This document shows positions 1 through 10,129 of a stretch of DNA of 64,000 nucleotides, in pieces. Below the pieces are notes generated by a model. The model made no database searches. It was not told where the DNA came from and saw nothing but the letters and a program-made list of their open reading frames with translations. Location: positions 186,001 to 250,000 of the forward strand of contig CM031558.1 of the NCBI GenBank assembly GCA_018466975.1. Direction: 5' to 3'. Both the position numbers and the translations under genes were made by a program. This DNA is from Sparassis latifolia (lineage: Eukaryota > Basidiomycota > Agaricomycetes > Polyporales > Sparassidaceae). Each line of letters opens with the position of its first letter. Position 1 is the first letter of the stretch.

Positions 1-1181
1 CAAGGCAGGCCAACAGCCGTGTGAGTATCTATTCGTCACGGTTTACCGAATCTGAGCTCGAACTCATTCATCTCTTCGTGCAGCTTTCCAATGCACCGAG
101 ACGGACTTATACCGAGAGGCCGAATGGCTATGTCATGGCGGCGCTCGGATTGTGGTGCACCCGCGGGTCCACCACCGTCTGGTCCTCAAGGAAGTAGGCT
201 TCCCACTTCAGACGCTGCGAGGCACGAAGGAGCTGCTCAACGCGACGCATGACGCCTTCCAAGGTAAGCCTATCACCAGCTTTTGAACGTTCTGTCGGCT
301 GATACAGATTTCTCTGGCGACCTAGCGCTCATCGCTGCGCACGACAATGCGCGGAGGATCCATCGAGACATCAGCGCCGGCAACGTCATGTTTTATCGGA
401 AGCCTTACGAAGATCATCGCACAGGTTATCTGATCGACTGGGAGCTCTCGTCGAAGGTACAGGAGGACGGACAGGCAACGGACAAGTACATCGTCGTACG
501 CATCGCTCTCTTCGTTTCTCCCGTCCATGATTGCTAATCCCATCCCGACAGGGCACGCGCATATTCCTGTCACAGCGTCTCGAGGCGAGAAGCCAGCGGA
601 GGCACATGTTACAGGACGACATGGAGGCACTCCTGTATGTCGTCGCGTACTGTGGCCTCCATTGGCTTCAGCATCCTGCGCATTCCAAGGACATGAGGCA
701 AGTCGTTCAGGCCATGTTCCACAACCGCAGAGAGGTCCATGTCGGGGATGTACCTGAGGTAACGCACACCACATTCCAGACGATGGAGCCGGGCAAAGGC
801 AAGCTGGACATCAAAGAGAACCAGACGTACATTGACCTCCCGAACTTCAACGCGGATCTCAAGGATTGGTTGTCACACTCGATGGACCTCAATCACCCGC
901 GGGATCCCAATGAGGTGACACAGTGGGACACGCCCGAGCCGTGGAATGATTACTGGAAAGAGTTCTTGGAGCGTGAACTGCCGGAGGATGACAGGATCCG
1001 TAAGCAGGATAGTTCGTCGATGAGGCCCAAGTTCGCAGTGAAGGCAATCTGTCACCGTGCCGGGATCCATCCAAACAAACGGAAGGCACCGCAACGCCGA
1101 GGACCGACGGACGACGGACATGCAAATGATGCCCCAGGGAACGGCAGGCCAGTGAAACGCCTTAGGAGGACGGCGAGATAG
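1..1181 (+). CDS. FunK1-type fungal protein kinase, 3' part (5' end outside window)
   Basis: Exons read as 1-20, 84-263, 308-495 and 552-1181, each joined in phase through GT-AG introns. The translation has the catalytic loop HRDISAGN and the DFG-like DWELS motif that mark the fungal FunK1 family, followed by a C-terminal helical region and a basic tail ending in RRTAR. The substrates of FunK1 kinases are not established. The N-terminal half and kinase N-lobe lie left of position 1. The sequence is the mirror image of 11340-12520 on the minus strand: every position p pairs with 12521-p with no net indel from 1 to 1181. The encoded proteins differ at only a few residues, for example D versus N after the motif FSG. 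The reading frame is open throughout, so the copy is probably functional if its 5' end exists. Confidence 0.85.
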
Positions 1182-1532
1182 AGCGTGGCAAGACGCCGTC
1201 GTTCTACGACGCATTCAAATTCTTCCTGCCAATGGCTGGGTACGTGATGTGCACCTCGACTCACAGCATCGGCACATGGCTGGGCTATACTCTGCGGATG
1301 CAGATCAAGTGAGCTGTCAAACGGCACAGTACAAGCGGTTGCGCTGTACACCATCGTCCCGTCTGGTCCACACCACGAGCGTCGCCGTGCATGTCTTTCG
1401 CGTCCGGCACTCTTTTCCTCGAATGCGCCTCACCGATGGAGGCGGACAAGTCGACGACCTTTGAAGCACATCTTGGAAACGCAAGAATCTCCGAGTGGTG
1501 TAACGCAGTGGGGAAAGGTTTTACGCCACTGC

Positions 1533-1795
1533 GTTCTTTATACCCTCTAGCTTCTTTATACCCTCTGGCTTCTTTATACCCTCTAGCTTCTTTATACCCT
1601 CTAGCTTCTTTATACCCTCTGGCTTCTTTATACCCTCTGGCTTCTTTATACCCTCTAGCTTCTTTATACCCTCTAGCTTCTTTATACCCTCTGGCTTCTT
1701 TATACCCTCTGGCTTCTTTATACCCTCTAGCTTCTACCCTGTAGCTTCTTTATACCCTCTGGCTTCTTTATACCCTCTAGCCTGTTTTTGTCTTG
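1533..1795. repeat. 18-bp minisatellite, about 14 units
   Basis: Tandem units of the form TTCTTTATACCCTCTAGC, with an A/G variant near the end and one shortened unit near 1735. The stretch is open in one frame and would encode SLYPLA repeats, but no start codon, promoter or homology supports a protein. The right arm of the inverted repeat has the same array with fewer units at about 10803-10965. Confidence 0.95.
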
Positions 1796-2461
1796 TATTT
1801 CTGTATGAGTCTTGTTATTGTCTCCTGTTCTCGGCATCTCTCTCATAGCCAAAGCTGGCCGCGCAAATGATATTTGAGAGACTCTAGTCGTACTCGACCA
1901 AACCACGTTGCTTTTGATCATGTCGGGAAAGCAAGGAAAGCAGATCGCTTTTGTGACCGACTGCGCCCAGGGTGCCTTACACTGAGGAGGGGATTGGAAG
2001 TCTAGTGATGAACACTCGCGTAGCGTGAGTTGGGCGCTGTCCGAACGTAGGCCAGAGACAGCTACCGCGCTGCGTCGTCGCGGCCCTACTGTACACGACC
2101 TCCTTGCATGTCATATCTTGGATTCTCTCCACCCTCAGTTCACACCCTCGCGACCCAGGTCAGATCATCCGTCATTCTGATGAGACGACCCACCGGTATC
2201 CTTATCCTCACCAGCGACAGCTTCGCTCCGGACGCCGCATCGACGAACGTAAAGGCCCGTCCCGAACTCGAGTTGCCAACGCCGCCGTGTCGCCGCAGAT
2301 CACGTGATCGTCGCGTCGCCCTCCCTTCCCGAACATACCACTACCTTGCGATGAGAGAGCACTTGACGCACAACCTGTGCACCCCATGAGCCTTTAAGCT
2401 TTACGCAGTTATGCTCTGCACGGCCGGCCATGGAGAGCTCCCCGACGACAAGCCCGCGCAG

Positions 2462-3349
2462 GGTCAGACCGCCAAGTCGACCTTCAAGTTCCCCCAGTGC
2501 GTGCCCTCTCGACTCCCGCCATAACCGTCCAACCATCATCGTCCGGCGGGGCGCTCTTAAACCCCGCTTTTCGACGCGGCAACGCGGTGGCCCACCGATG
2601 CCCACCCATCTCACGCCAAGGCACCGCGGCCGAACTTGGAGTCGCACACCAGTTACTCCACCCGATCGCGTGGACCCACATACACACACACACACATCCC
2701 ACAGGCCAAGGGTCCAGGGTCCAGACCCACAGCAGATCGATCTCCGGCTCCCCAGCCCCACCCCGCCCCACCTCCCAATCTCCCAATCTTTCATCCTCTG
2801 CTCCCGCGCCAAGGGATCGCAGGGTCAGACAAAAAAACCCCAACACGGTAATCACACACAACAAGTCAAATTCGGCGGATCGACTCGAGATCCGCCATCG
2901 TGCAGTTCGGACAATAGGCTACTCAAACACGCGCGCGTACGGTAGCTAATGATACAACGGGCTCGCGAGCGAGCGACATATACTCGAAAAGGGGGGAGGA
3001 GGGGCGGGGGAATAAAAGCATATATGTAGCGCCATTTAAGCGTGACAAAACACAACATGCACAGCTATCGCGACGGATTAGCAGCAGCAGCAGCAGCAGA
3101 GGTATACGTACGATAAACACAGATACACGCGACGTTAACGAGCATATGCACGCACACACACACGAAAGCAAGCGGGAGGAGCACAACGTGGAGTCAGGAG
3201 AAGTCGAAGCACATGGAGGCGCGCGTGGCAGAGAGAGCTCATATGAGAGAGCGTCCGGATCGATTAATACCGTCAAATGTCATTCCCTTTCTTTGATCAT
3301 CGCCCGGGCCCGCGAGGCGGCAAACCGTGTATATCCATCGCCATCGCGC
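2462..3349. other. Non-coding region downstream of the transcription factor gene
   Basis: No gene is supported here. The region is GC-rich with a CAG-type microsatellite near 3081-3102. Diverged copies of this DNA occur in the opposite orientation at about 16.6-17.07 kb and 34.7-35.38 kb. The copied sequence ends near 2455, almost at the edge of the inverted repeat arm. A short open segment at 2432-2489 ending in TFKFPQ before a GTGCGT donor-like site looks like a stray exon, but I cannot assign it. Confidence 0.6.
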
Positions 3350-6329
3350 TCATCGGTACGCCGACGCACCCACCTGCGGCTGCAGTGGCGGCCCGCTCTC
3401 CGCGCCCGTGGGGCAGCTCATCCTCCGCCGCCGCTCCGCGATGCTCACCATCGGCCTGCGCATCTTCGCACCCCCCGACCCATGCCTCCTCTCCTCACCG
3501 CCCACCACCTCCATCTCCTCCTCCCCATCCTCCTCCCCTCCCCCGTCGTCCCCCTCATCTTCATCGTCCCACCCCGCCGGACCAAGCAGCGCCCGTTTCG
3601 CGCACTCGGGGCCCAACGTCTGCGACGCAAGCCGCTTGAACGAAGGCCGATACGCAGGCACCCCGTCCGCCTCGCCAGCCTCGCTCTGTTGGTGCGGCGG
3701 CGGCGGCAGCGGAGCCTGTCCCCGCACGTGGCTGCCCACCCCATAGCCCTGCTGCCCATCGCCCACAAACACATTCGCAAGCGCCGACCCCCCATTCACC
3801 AACGGGGCGCCCGCGCCCGCACTCACGCTCCGCCCCCCCGCACCAAACCCCGCCGCAGCCGGCGCCGTCATCTTCCGCTTCGGCACAAGGTTCAGCGTCA
3901 TCGGCGCCCGGCGCGCCAGCACCGCCTCCTCGTAGCTCGTCAGGTCCTCTCCGCCGTGCCCGTGCCCGTGCCCCGCGTACCCGGGCTCCGGCGGCGTCTT
4001 CATGCTCGGCAGGCTCGCAACGCGCGAGTGCCTGCGGACCGCCCCCGTCGGCGTCGCGAGCGCGAGCACCGACGCGCCATTCCCGTTCCCGTTCCCGTTC
4101 CCGTTCGCGTTCGCGTTCGCCAGCCCAGGTCCGGGACCGGGGCCAGGGCCCGTCGGCGGCGTCCTCATATACATCTTCCAAAAATCTCTCATCTCCTTGT
4201 TATCCTCGCGCGGCCCGCCGCTCTTGAGCGCAGCCAGAAAATCCGGCGTCGCCATCCCTCCCCCATTCTGGTTCTGGTTCTGGCTCTGGCCTTGATTCTG
4301 GTTCTGGTTCGGATTCGCGTGTTGACTCGGGTGCGCCCCGGGGAGCGCAGCAAAGAACGGCGACGCGTCCCCCGCGAGCCCCGCGAGCACATTCGGGTCG
4401 TCCAGCGACATCAGCCCAAACGCACTCGAGAACCCGCCCTCGCCCGCCCCGTCCGCGCGCACGCGGTACTCCTCATACCTCTGCTGCTGCTGCTGCTGCT
4501 GCTGCTGGCCCTGGTGCGCATGCTCAGGCAACGGCAGGTGCACGCTGCTCGAATTGCGGCTGCTCGCGATCGAGCCCTCGTACCCCCCATCGCTCCCCTC
4601 CCGCTCGCGCGCGCCCGCATACCCGTCTATCCCCCCAAAGACGTGTGCGCGCGTCCGCGGGGGCGGGGGCTGGGGCGGGGGCAGGCATGCCCATCGCGCC
4701 GTGGCCAAAGAGCTCCGCCTGCGCCTGGGCCTGGTAGCGCGCCATCAAGTCCGGCGAGCCCTCCGCGCTCGGCGCCGGGCTCTCGCGCGTCGAGTAGGTC
4801 TGTGCGGGGTAGAGCGACGGCCCGGGCTGCTGCGCGAGGTACTCGGGCGGGGGGTACGCGGACGGGAAGGTGAAGTGCGAGGAAGGCGGCGGCGGCGGCG
4901 GGGCGAGCACAAAGTCGTCTAGCGACGGCTGGGGGCGGCCTGGGAGCGCGCTGGTGGTGGGGACGGGGTGGCCTGGGCCTTGCGGCGCGGTTTGGCGGTG
5001 GAACTTGACGTAGGTGCAGCGGCATTTGCGCTGGACGCATTTTGCTGGGAGGGTGGGCGTCAGCGTCGGCTGGTCACAGGCCAAAAAAGGGAGAATGGAT
5101 AACGGGAAGCTACGGGCTCTAGGAGGGACATCAAGGGGAGGTATGTTGTTGCCAACGGCACTCGTTCGTCATCGAAGACACTGCTGGGCCACTACAAGTT
5201 TTGCACGCAGGCCGGCCACACAGAGCCATGGTGCGTCTCCAACAAAACCGAGAACAGAGACGCGGCACAGGACAGGCGACTCCAGGTCTGCACGTAGGCC
5301 ATCTGCACAGAGCCGACGGTCTAGGAACGAGGAACCTTGCGGAGAAGAACAAAGCGCTCAGCCGCAGGTACGTCGTCGTTCATCACACGAACCATGCATC
5401 GTAGGACCTGAACGCGGCCACCTCCTGCTGGGCCACTGATTGTTTGCACGCAAACCACCCATACAGAAGAGTCCACGAACCCACAAACTCTCAGAGAACA
5501 ACAAAGCCCGACAGCGCCCCGATGCGCCCCCAGTCAAAAAAGTCAATCGACGTGCCCATCTGAGCGCACACACGCATCTGAACGATGGACGCAGAGATCC
5601 ACGGCGTGCCAGACTCTGCGCGACAAACCACAGACAGCGCGACGGCCTCCACGCACACGCACGCATCAGCGGATCGACGGGAGAGAGCTCTGCGCAAGGG
5701 GCGATCCGTGGGAGCACGCACGTCAAGGGGCCATCGATACCCCGCAGCCACGGAACGACGACCCAAAAAAAAAGAAAAAGACCGTCCACCAAAACCGGGC
5801 GCCAAAACGAGAACAAAAAAACAAAAAGGAAAAGGGAGATGGACACTGACAGCAGGGATTGGAGCCGTCGCAGGGGAGACTGGACTGGACGCACTGGTCG
5901 CAGGCCTGCTTGGAGGTGGTGGCGCGGGAGGCGGCGGCGGGGCCTTTGCGGCGGCTGGGCGCGGTGGTGGTGGGCGGCTTCGCGCCCGCGTGGCACTTGT
6001 TGACGTGTCGCGAGAGGAGATCGCTGGAGGACTGGTCAGCGGCGCGGACGACAGCAGACAGGACAAAGGCGGGCGCACCTCCTTGCGAACTGGTCGCCGC
6101 AGTGCAGGCATTTGTATGGGCGGTCGCCCGTGTCTGGGGGCGGCGGGGTGAGCGGAGATGGAAGCGCGCGGTCGGGGGAACTCACGGGAGCGCATGTGCC
6201 GAGCGACATGCTGCGGGCGGGTGAAGGTAGACTGGCAGACTGGACACTGTATGGGGGAACTACTAGTGAGTGGGAGTGGGAGGGCGGGATGGAGCGGGGG
6301 ACTGGACGCGCCTTGTGATCGCCGGCCAT
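3350..6329 (-). CDS. Transcription factor with two C2H2 fingers plus a Zn2Cys6 cluster
   Basis: Exons from the 5' side: an uncertain first exon (an ATG at 6329 is a candidate, but its splice to the next exon is not resolved), 6186-6246, 6079-6133, 5851-6023 and 3350-5044. The first finger is CPVCQSTFTRPQHVARH. The linker HTGDRPYKC leads into the second finger, which continues LHCGDQFARSDLLSRH. A Zn2Cys6 cluster follows with spacing C-x2-C-x6-C-x5-C-x2-C-x6-C, beginning ACDQC and ending QRKCRC. The last exon is low complexity, with polyproline, Q9, NG and PG runs and an acidic stretch. This is a nuclear DNA-binding regulator; its targets are unknown. Two oddities: an 806-bp intron (5045-5850) splits the Zn2Cys6 motif, and the reading frame of the last exon changes between 4524 and 4720. 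That change is either a one-base frameshift in GC-rich sequence or a 46-bp intron with a poor acceptor. Confidence 0.75.
5045..5850 (-). other. 806-bp intron inside the Zn2Cys6 motif
   Basis: The donor GTCAGT follows codons for NPC and the acceptor CCCAG precedes codons for KCVQRKC. Splicing gives a cluster with regular cysteine spacing, so the boundaries are well supported. The intron is more than ten times the usual length in this window. It holds an imperfect direct repeat starting CTGCTGGGCCACT near 5181 and again near 5424, which suggests inserted DNA. No gene was found inside. Confidence 0.8.
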
Positions 6330-8232
6330 GGGAGTCGGTGGTGGACGTTGGTGGAGAAGTGCAGCGGGTGCCGACTCCCACAGGCCAATAGACCTCCCTC
6401 GAGCGCCCCTGACGTCACCATCCGCGATGCACCGATTGTTGCCCGTTTTCTTGTGGAGCTATGACGCCATCCCTCATTAATTGGCAAGATCCCCTCCGAT
6501 CTCGTCTAAAAATAGCGTCCGTCCCGACGTCACCCCCCGCGCCCTCCGTGCCCTGCGCTCCACAGCGACTGCACACATCCCGTCGGTGCGCTTTCTATAT
6601 CGGGCTGCCCGCCTCTGAGAACAGGGTAGCAACAGGAAGATATCGGCCCCCGTTTCGCGACATCAAGACATCACCGCCAAGACAGGACTAACAGACCTGT
6701 TGCCGCCCGCTCCGTCCACGCCCCGTGCGCAGCGTCCATCACCCGCCACCGCCTCCCGGACAATATCAGCGCGCGATAAAGCGCGCTACCCGCAGAGAGC
6801 TGACACGCCCGCGCTCCGGTGCGACGCGTGATATGGGCCCATCATCCGGGGTGCTTCGCGCGTCCGCCTTCCCTCTGCTTCCTCAGATCTGGGGTGCACG
6901 CCACCGTCGCGATCCCGAGGCGCGTCCGACCTCTCCTTCCCCTGCGCAGGCGGTAATCTGATCGTCCTCACCAGGCTGCGCTGTGCCCGTCCACGCTGCG
7001 AACCCGACTCTTCGCTGGTCAGATGCCCGCCGCTGTCTTCATCGAATCCCCTCGTGTCAATTAGTTGCCATGGAGAACGACCATCTGTAGCTACGAATCC
7101 CGCATCTGTGGCCCGAGTTATTACCCGGATGCGCTACGCGGTCGTCCAGTCGACAAATCGCCTTTTTCACTCGCTTTCCTCATCCTCGCTGCGTCTGTCC
7201 CGCTCATCAAACGATACCGAACGTCGAGCGTCGACTACGACTCCTTGCTGGTCGTTGTGCCCCCCCCCTTGTGTTATCTAACCGGACACACCTCGTCCGG
7301 ATCATCCTCACGCGGACGCCCACACCGACGTCATCGCAGTCAGAGTGCGATCACTGGAGAATTTAAATCTTCGAGCCATCGCCACGTCTTCGCCCGCAAC
7401 GTTAACGTAGCGCACCAGCAGTGCTCCACGATGACGCCTATACCTCTCGGAGAGCACCATAGAGTAGTCCAACCTACACGCCGCATCGCAGCACTCCGAG
7501 ATTCGCGGGCAAGCTTCTCCCACGATAAGTATCTTGCAACTCTCGAACTCGAACACTCGAGCAAGTATCTCTCCCTCCTTATCAACGCACCAACACCAGC
7601 GCCGGCCCAGCAAGTACCCGCGAGAACAGACCCCAAGACCACGAACACCTCCCCCAGCTCTTCCGAATTCTCCACATGGGCTCGCGGATCCCGCGCGCGC
7701 CACCAGTCACCCACGACAACGCCCGTGCCCCCCGCTCCCGGGCATCGCATTGCCCCCTTCCGCTCCTCGCGAACTCGCGAACCGCCTCTTCTCCCCTTCT
7801 CCCTTCTCCCTTCTCGCCCTCATTAATCATTCGCCACGCCGTCTCCCGCCGCACCTCGTTCCGGCACACGCCCATGATCACGTATGCTTCCCACCTTCTC
7901 AGACGCACCCGCAGCTCCAGACGGCCATATCCCTTCTCTCCCGGTGTAGCTGTACAGCCGTACGTCTGCATGTATAATACATACCCATGGCCACCCCGCC
8001 GGCTGAAGCGCACTCATAATGCGCTTCTGAACTTCTCACCCGCACCCGCATCTACCACTTCTTTCCTGTATCCTATATGTACGTATATCCGTACACCCAT
8101 GGCCACCACGTCCAACCCCTCCGAACCGGCCAGTCCGCACGTAGTATGTAGCACATCGCGTTCTCCTTTGTCCTTTTCCCGTTCCCGTTTCCCGCTTCCC
8201 GCTTCCCGCTTCCCCGGCGGTCGTTCCCGCAG
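6330..8232. other. Intergenic region between transcription factor and urate oxidase
   Basis: About 1.9 kb of GC-rich DNA. Reading frames in it are long only because stops are rare; none has a recognisable domain or conserved splice pattern. It contains the promoter of the minus-strand transcription factor and the 3' flank of urate oxidase, with a GCTTCCC-type microsatellite near 8195-8215. Confidence 0.5.
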
Positions 8233-9941
8233 CTACTTGCGCGCAATGGTAGCAGTAATAAGCCCACTACACCATCTCGCATCAGCCCACCGCCCAAAGA
8301 ATCCACACCACCAAGAGAAAAACGCACCTCGGCGTGTCCAGCGGGAGGAACACCTCCGCGTTCGCCCTGCAAGCCACACAAACAAAACGATTCATCAGCA
8401 TACACGCGTCAATCGCGGACACCACCCTCGAAGATCTCGTGTCATATATATATATATATCGGCGAGATCGCCTTTCGTGTGCTGTGCGCATCGGCACCGG
8501 TGGGGACGCGCATCGCGCCGATCTCGCAGCGCCGCACGCCCGACGTGGCACCGGGGCGTACCTGCGCGCGTCCGAGCGGGCCCGGTTTGCCACGCCGAAC
8601 AGCGAACGCTCGACTGCCGAACATCGCAGCGAAAAGCAAGGAACGAAGAACGGACGAAGCCAGAATGCAGGAGACAGCAGAAAGAATTCAGAGGAGAGCG
8701 GACGCACGGCGTCGTGTTGTCCAGCCCGATGTAGCGCATGTCCACGGGCACGTAGTGCTTGTTCGGCAGCTTATACGTCACGCTCTGCACCCGCGCGTTC
8801 TCCGCCACGATCCGCGCCGCCATCTTGTACAGCGTCGCCTTCAACGGAAAATCGCACAGTCAGCACCAGAGAAGCGGGGAAGGGGAAGAGGGAGGCAGCC
8901 GCACCTGCACGCTCGCGCTCTCGTCCTGCGCAAACACCTCGAGCGTCACCCCGCGCACCGCCTCCGCCACGCGCTCCCCGTCCCACGCCGAGCCCGCCTC
9001 CTTCTCCTCCGCCTCCTCGACGCTCACCCCCGCGCGCCCCGCCTCCGCCCCGGGCACGACGTGCACCGGCGCGAACACGTACGACACGTCCACCGCCGTA
9101 CTAAATATCCTATCGTCGACCTCCACCAGCGTCGTGTACTCGTCCCGCACAAAGTTCTCGAACGCCGAGCCCGTCGACTTCAGCACTGCGCCGCGGCAGG
9201 TCAGCACGCACGCAGAATGGAACAGGGCGACGCACCGAGGAGCCCGGTGAGCCCGGACGTGACCGTCGCGACGATCTTGTCCTTCCCCGCCGTCGCGTCG
9301 ACCTATGCCCGCAAATCAGCCTCACTCAGCCTCCACGCGTGTCGGGTGGCGCACGCACCTCGACGCTCGCGACGCGCCGCTCCTCGCCGTCGCGCACGAA
9401 CGCGTGCGGGTGCGCCTGGCCGCGGACGGGTATGCGCGTCCAGCGCAGCCGCTCGACCGCGACGTGCGCCTTCCGGATGTGCGCGTACTTGCACACGAGG
9501 TGCGTCCCGAGGTGCAGCGCGAAGCGCTCCGGGTGCAGGACGTGCGGCGACGTCTTCGCGAGGTCTGTCCGCGCACGGCGTCAGCGGTCAGCGGGAGCGC
9601 GGGCGGGTGGGGGGGCGACGTACAGTAGGTGATGTTCTTGACTGCCCGGGAGAGGAGGGAGCGTCAGTGCGGAGCGATGCGGTGCGCGTGGGACGCACTG
9701 GAGTCTGTGGCGACGACCACGCGGTTGTCCGCCTCGGTGTAGCTGCGGCCGCGCCCCGCGTCAGACGGGCTTATCTGTGTTAAGGAGAGGAGACGCACCT
9801 CACGTCGATGTCCCCCTCCAGCAGCGCCTGGACGTAGTACTCCACGACGGTGTGCCACGCGCCCTCGCGCACGACGCGCAACACGCGCACCTTGTCCTTC
9901 CCGTAGCACGCGTGTGCGAGGTACGATTCCGCGGTCGACAT
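8233..9941 (-). CDS. uaZ: Urate oxidase (uricase)
   Basis: Oxidises urate to 5-hydroxyisourate in purine catabolism, normally in peroxisomes. Nine exons: 9799-9941, 9699-9742, 9622-9639, 9359-9564, 9302-9236, 9185-8905, 8838-8708, 8366-8328 and 8266-8233. They sum to 963 nt, or 320 residues, the usual family size. Family motifs are LAHACYGKDKVRV at the N-terminus (catalytic lysine in YGK), YTEADNRVVVATDS (catalytic threonine), NKHYVPVDMRYIG (catalytic histidine) and the C-terminal PSGLITATIARK. The start at 9941 fits the family N-terminus MSTAESYLAHA. The usual HARYGK motif reads HACYGK here. The C-terminus ends in ARK with no SKL-type PTS1. Exon 3 has only 18 nt, and the intron 8367-8707 is 341 bp and contains an AT dinucleotide run. 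The gene sits between the arms of the inverted repeat. Confidence 0.95.
8440..8459. repeat. AT dinucleotide microsatellite in a urate oxidase intron
   Basis: A run of about nine TA repeats inside the 341-bp seventh intron of the urate oxidase gene. Confidence 0.9.
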
Positions 9942-10129
9942 CGTGTGCTGCTGCTCTGCGATATGGGGGGCAGAAATGGAATGTGGTGTTTGTTGCACGA
10001 GCACGACTCCTGCTTGATGTAGGGTGGGGATAGGAGGCTCGACTGGTCGGGACGGACGGCTGGATTCTGCAGAAGAGGCGATACGCGCGCGATAAGATAA
10101 CGCAATCCGGCCGTCGCGAGCGCTCAAGT

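Larger units (their letters stand above)
1..2461. repeat. Left arm of a large inverted repeat (cut by window start)
   Basis: Reverse complement of 10130-12520. Pairing is gap-free over the kinase exons and introns, then continues with indels through the minisatellite to a shared end near CCGCGCAG at 2461. The arm carries the FunK1 3' half, an 18-bp minisatellite and about 650 bp of non-coding DNA (1796-2461). That stretch contains CACGTG-like sites and no convincing gene. The arm may extend left of the window. Confidence 0.95.

Noticed and set aside
1391..1744. Open frame encoding SLYPLA repeats
   Set aside because: It is the minisatellite read in one frame. The unit length (18) is a multiple of three, so openness is automatic.
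3146..4873. A 575-codon plus-strand open frame rich in Arg and Pro
   Set aside because: It is antisense to the transcription factor tail and is open only because the region is GC-rich. The minus strand has the domain-linked frame.
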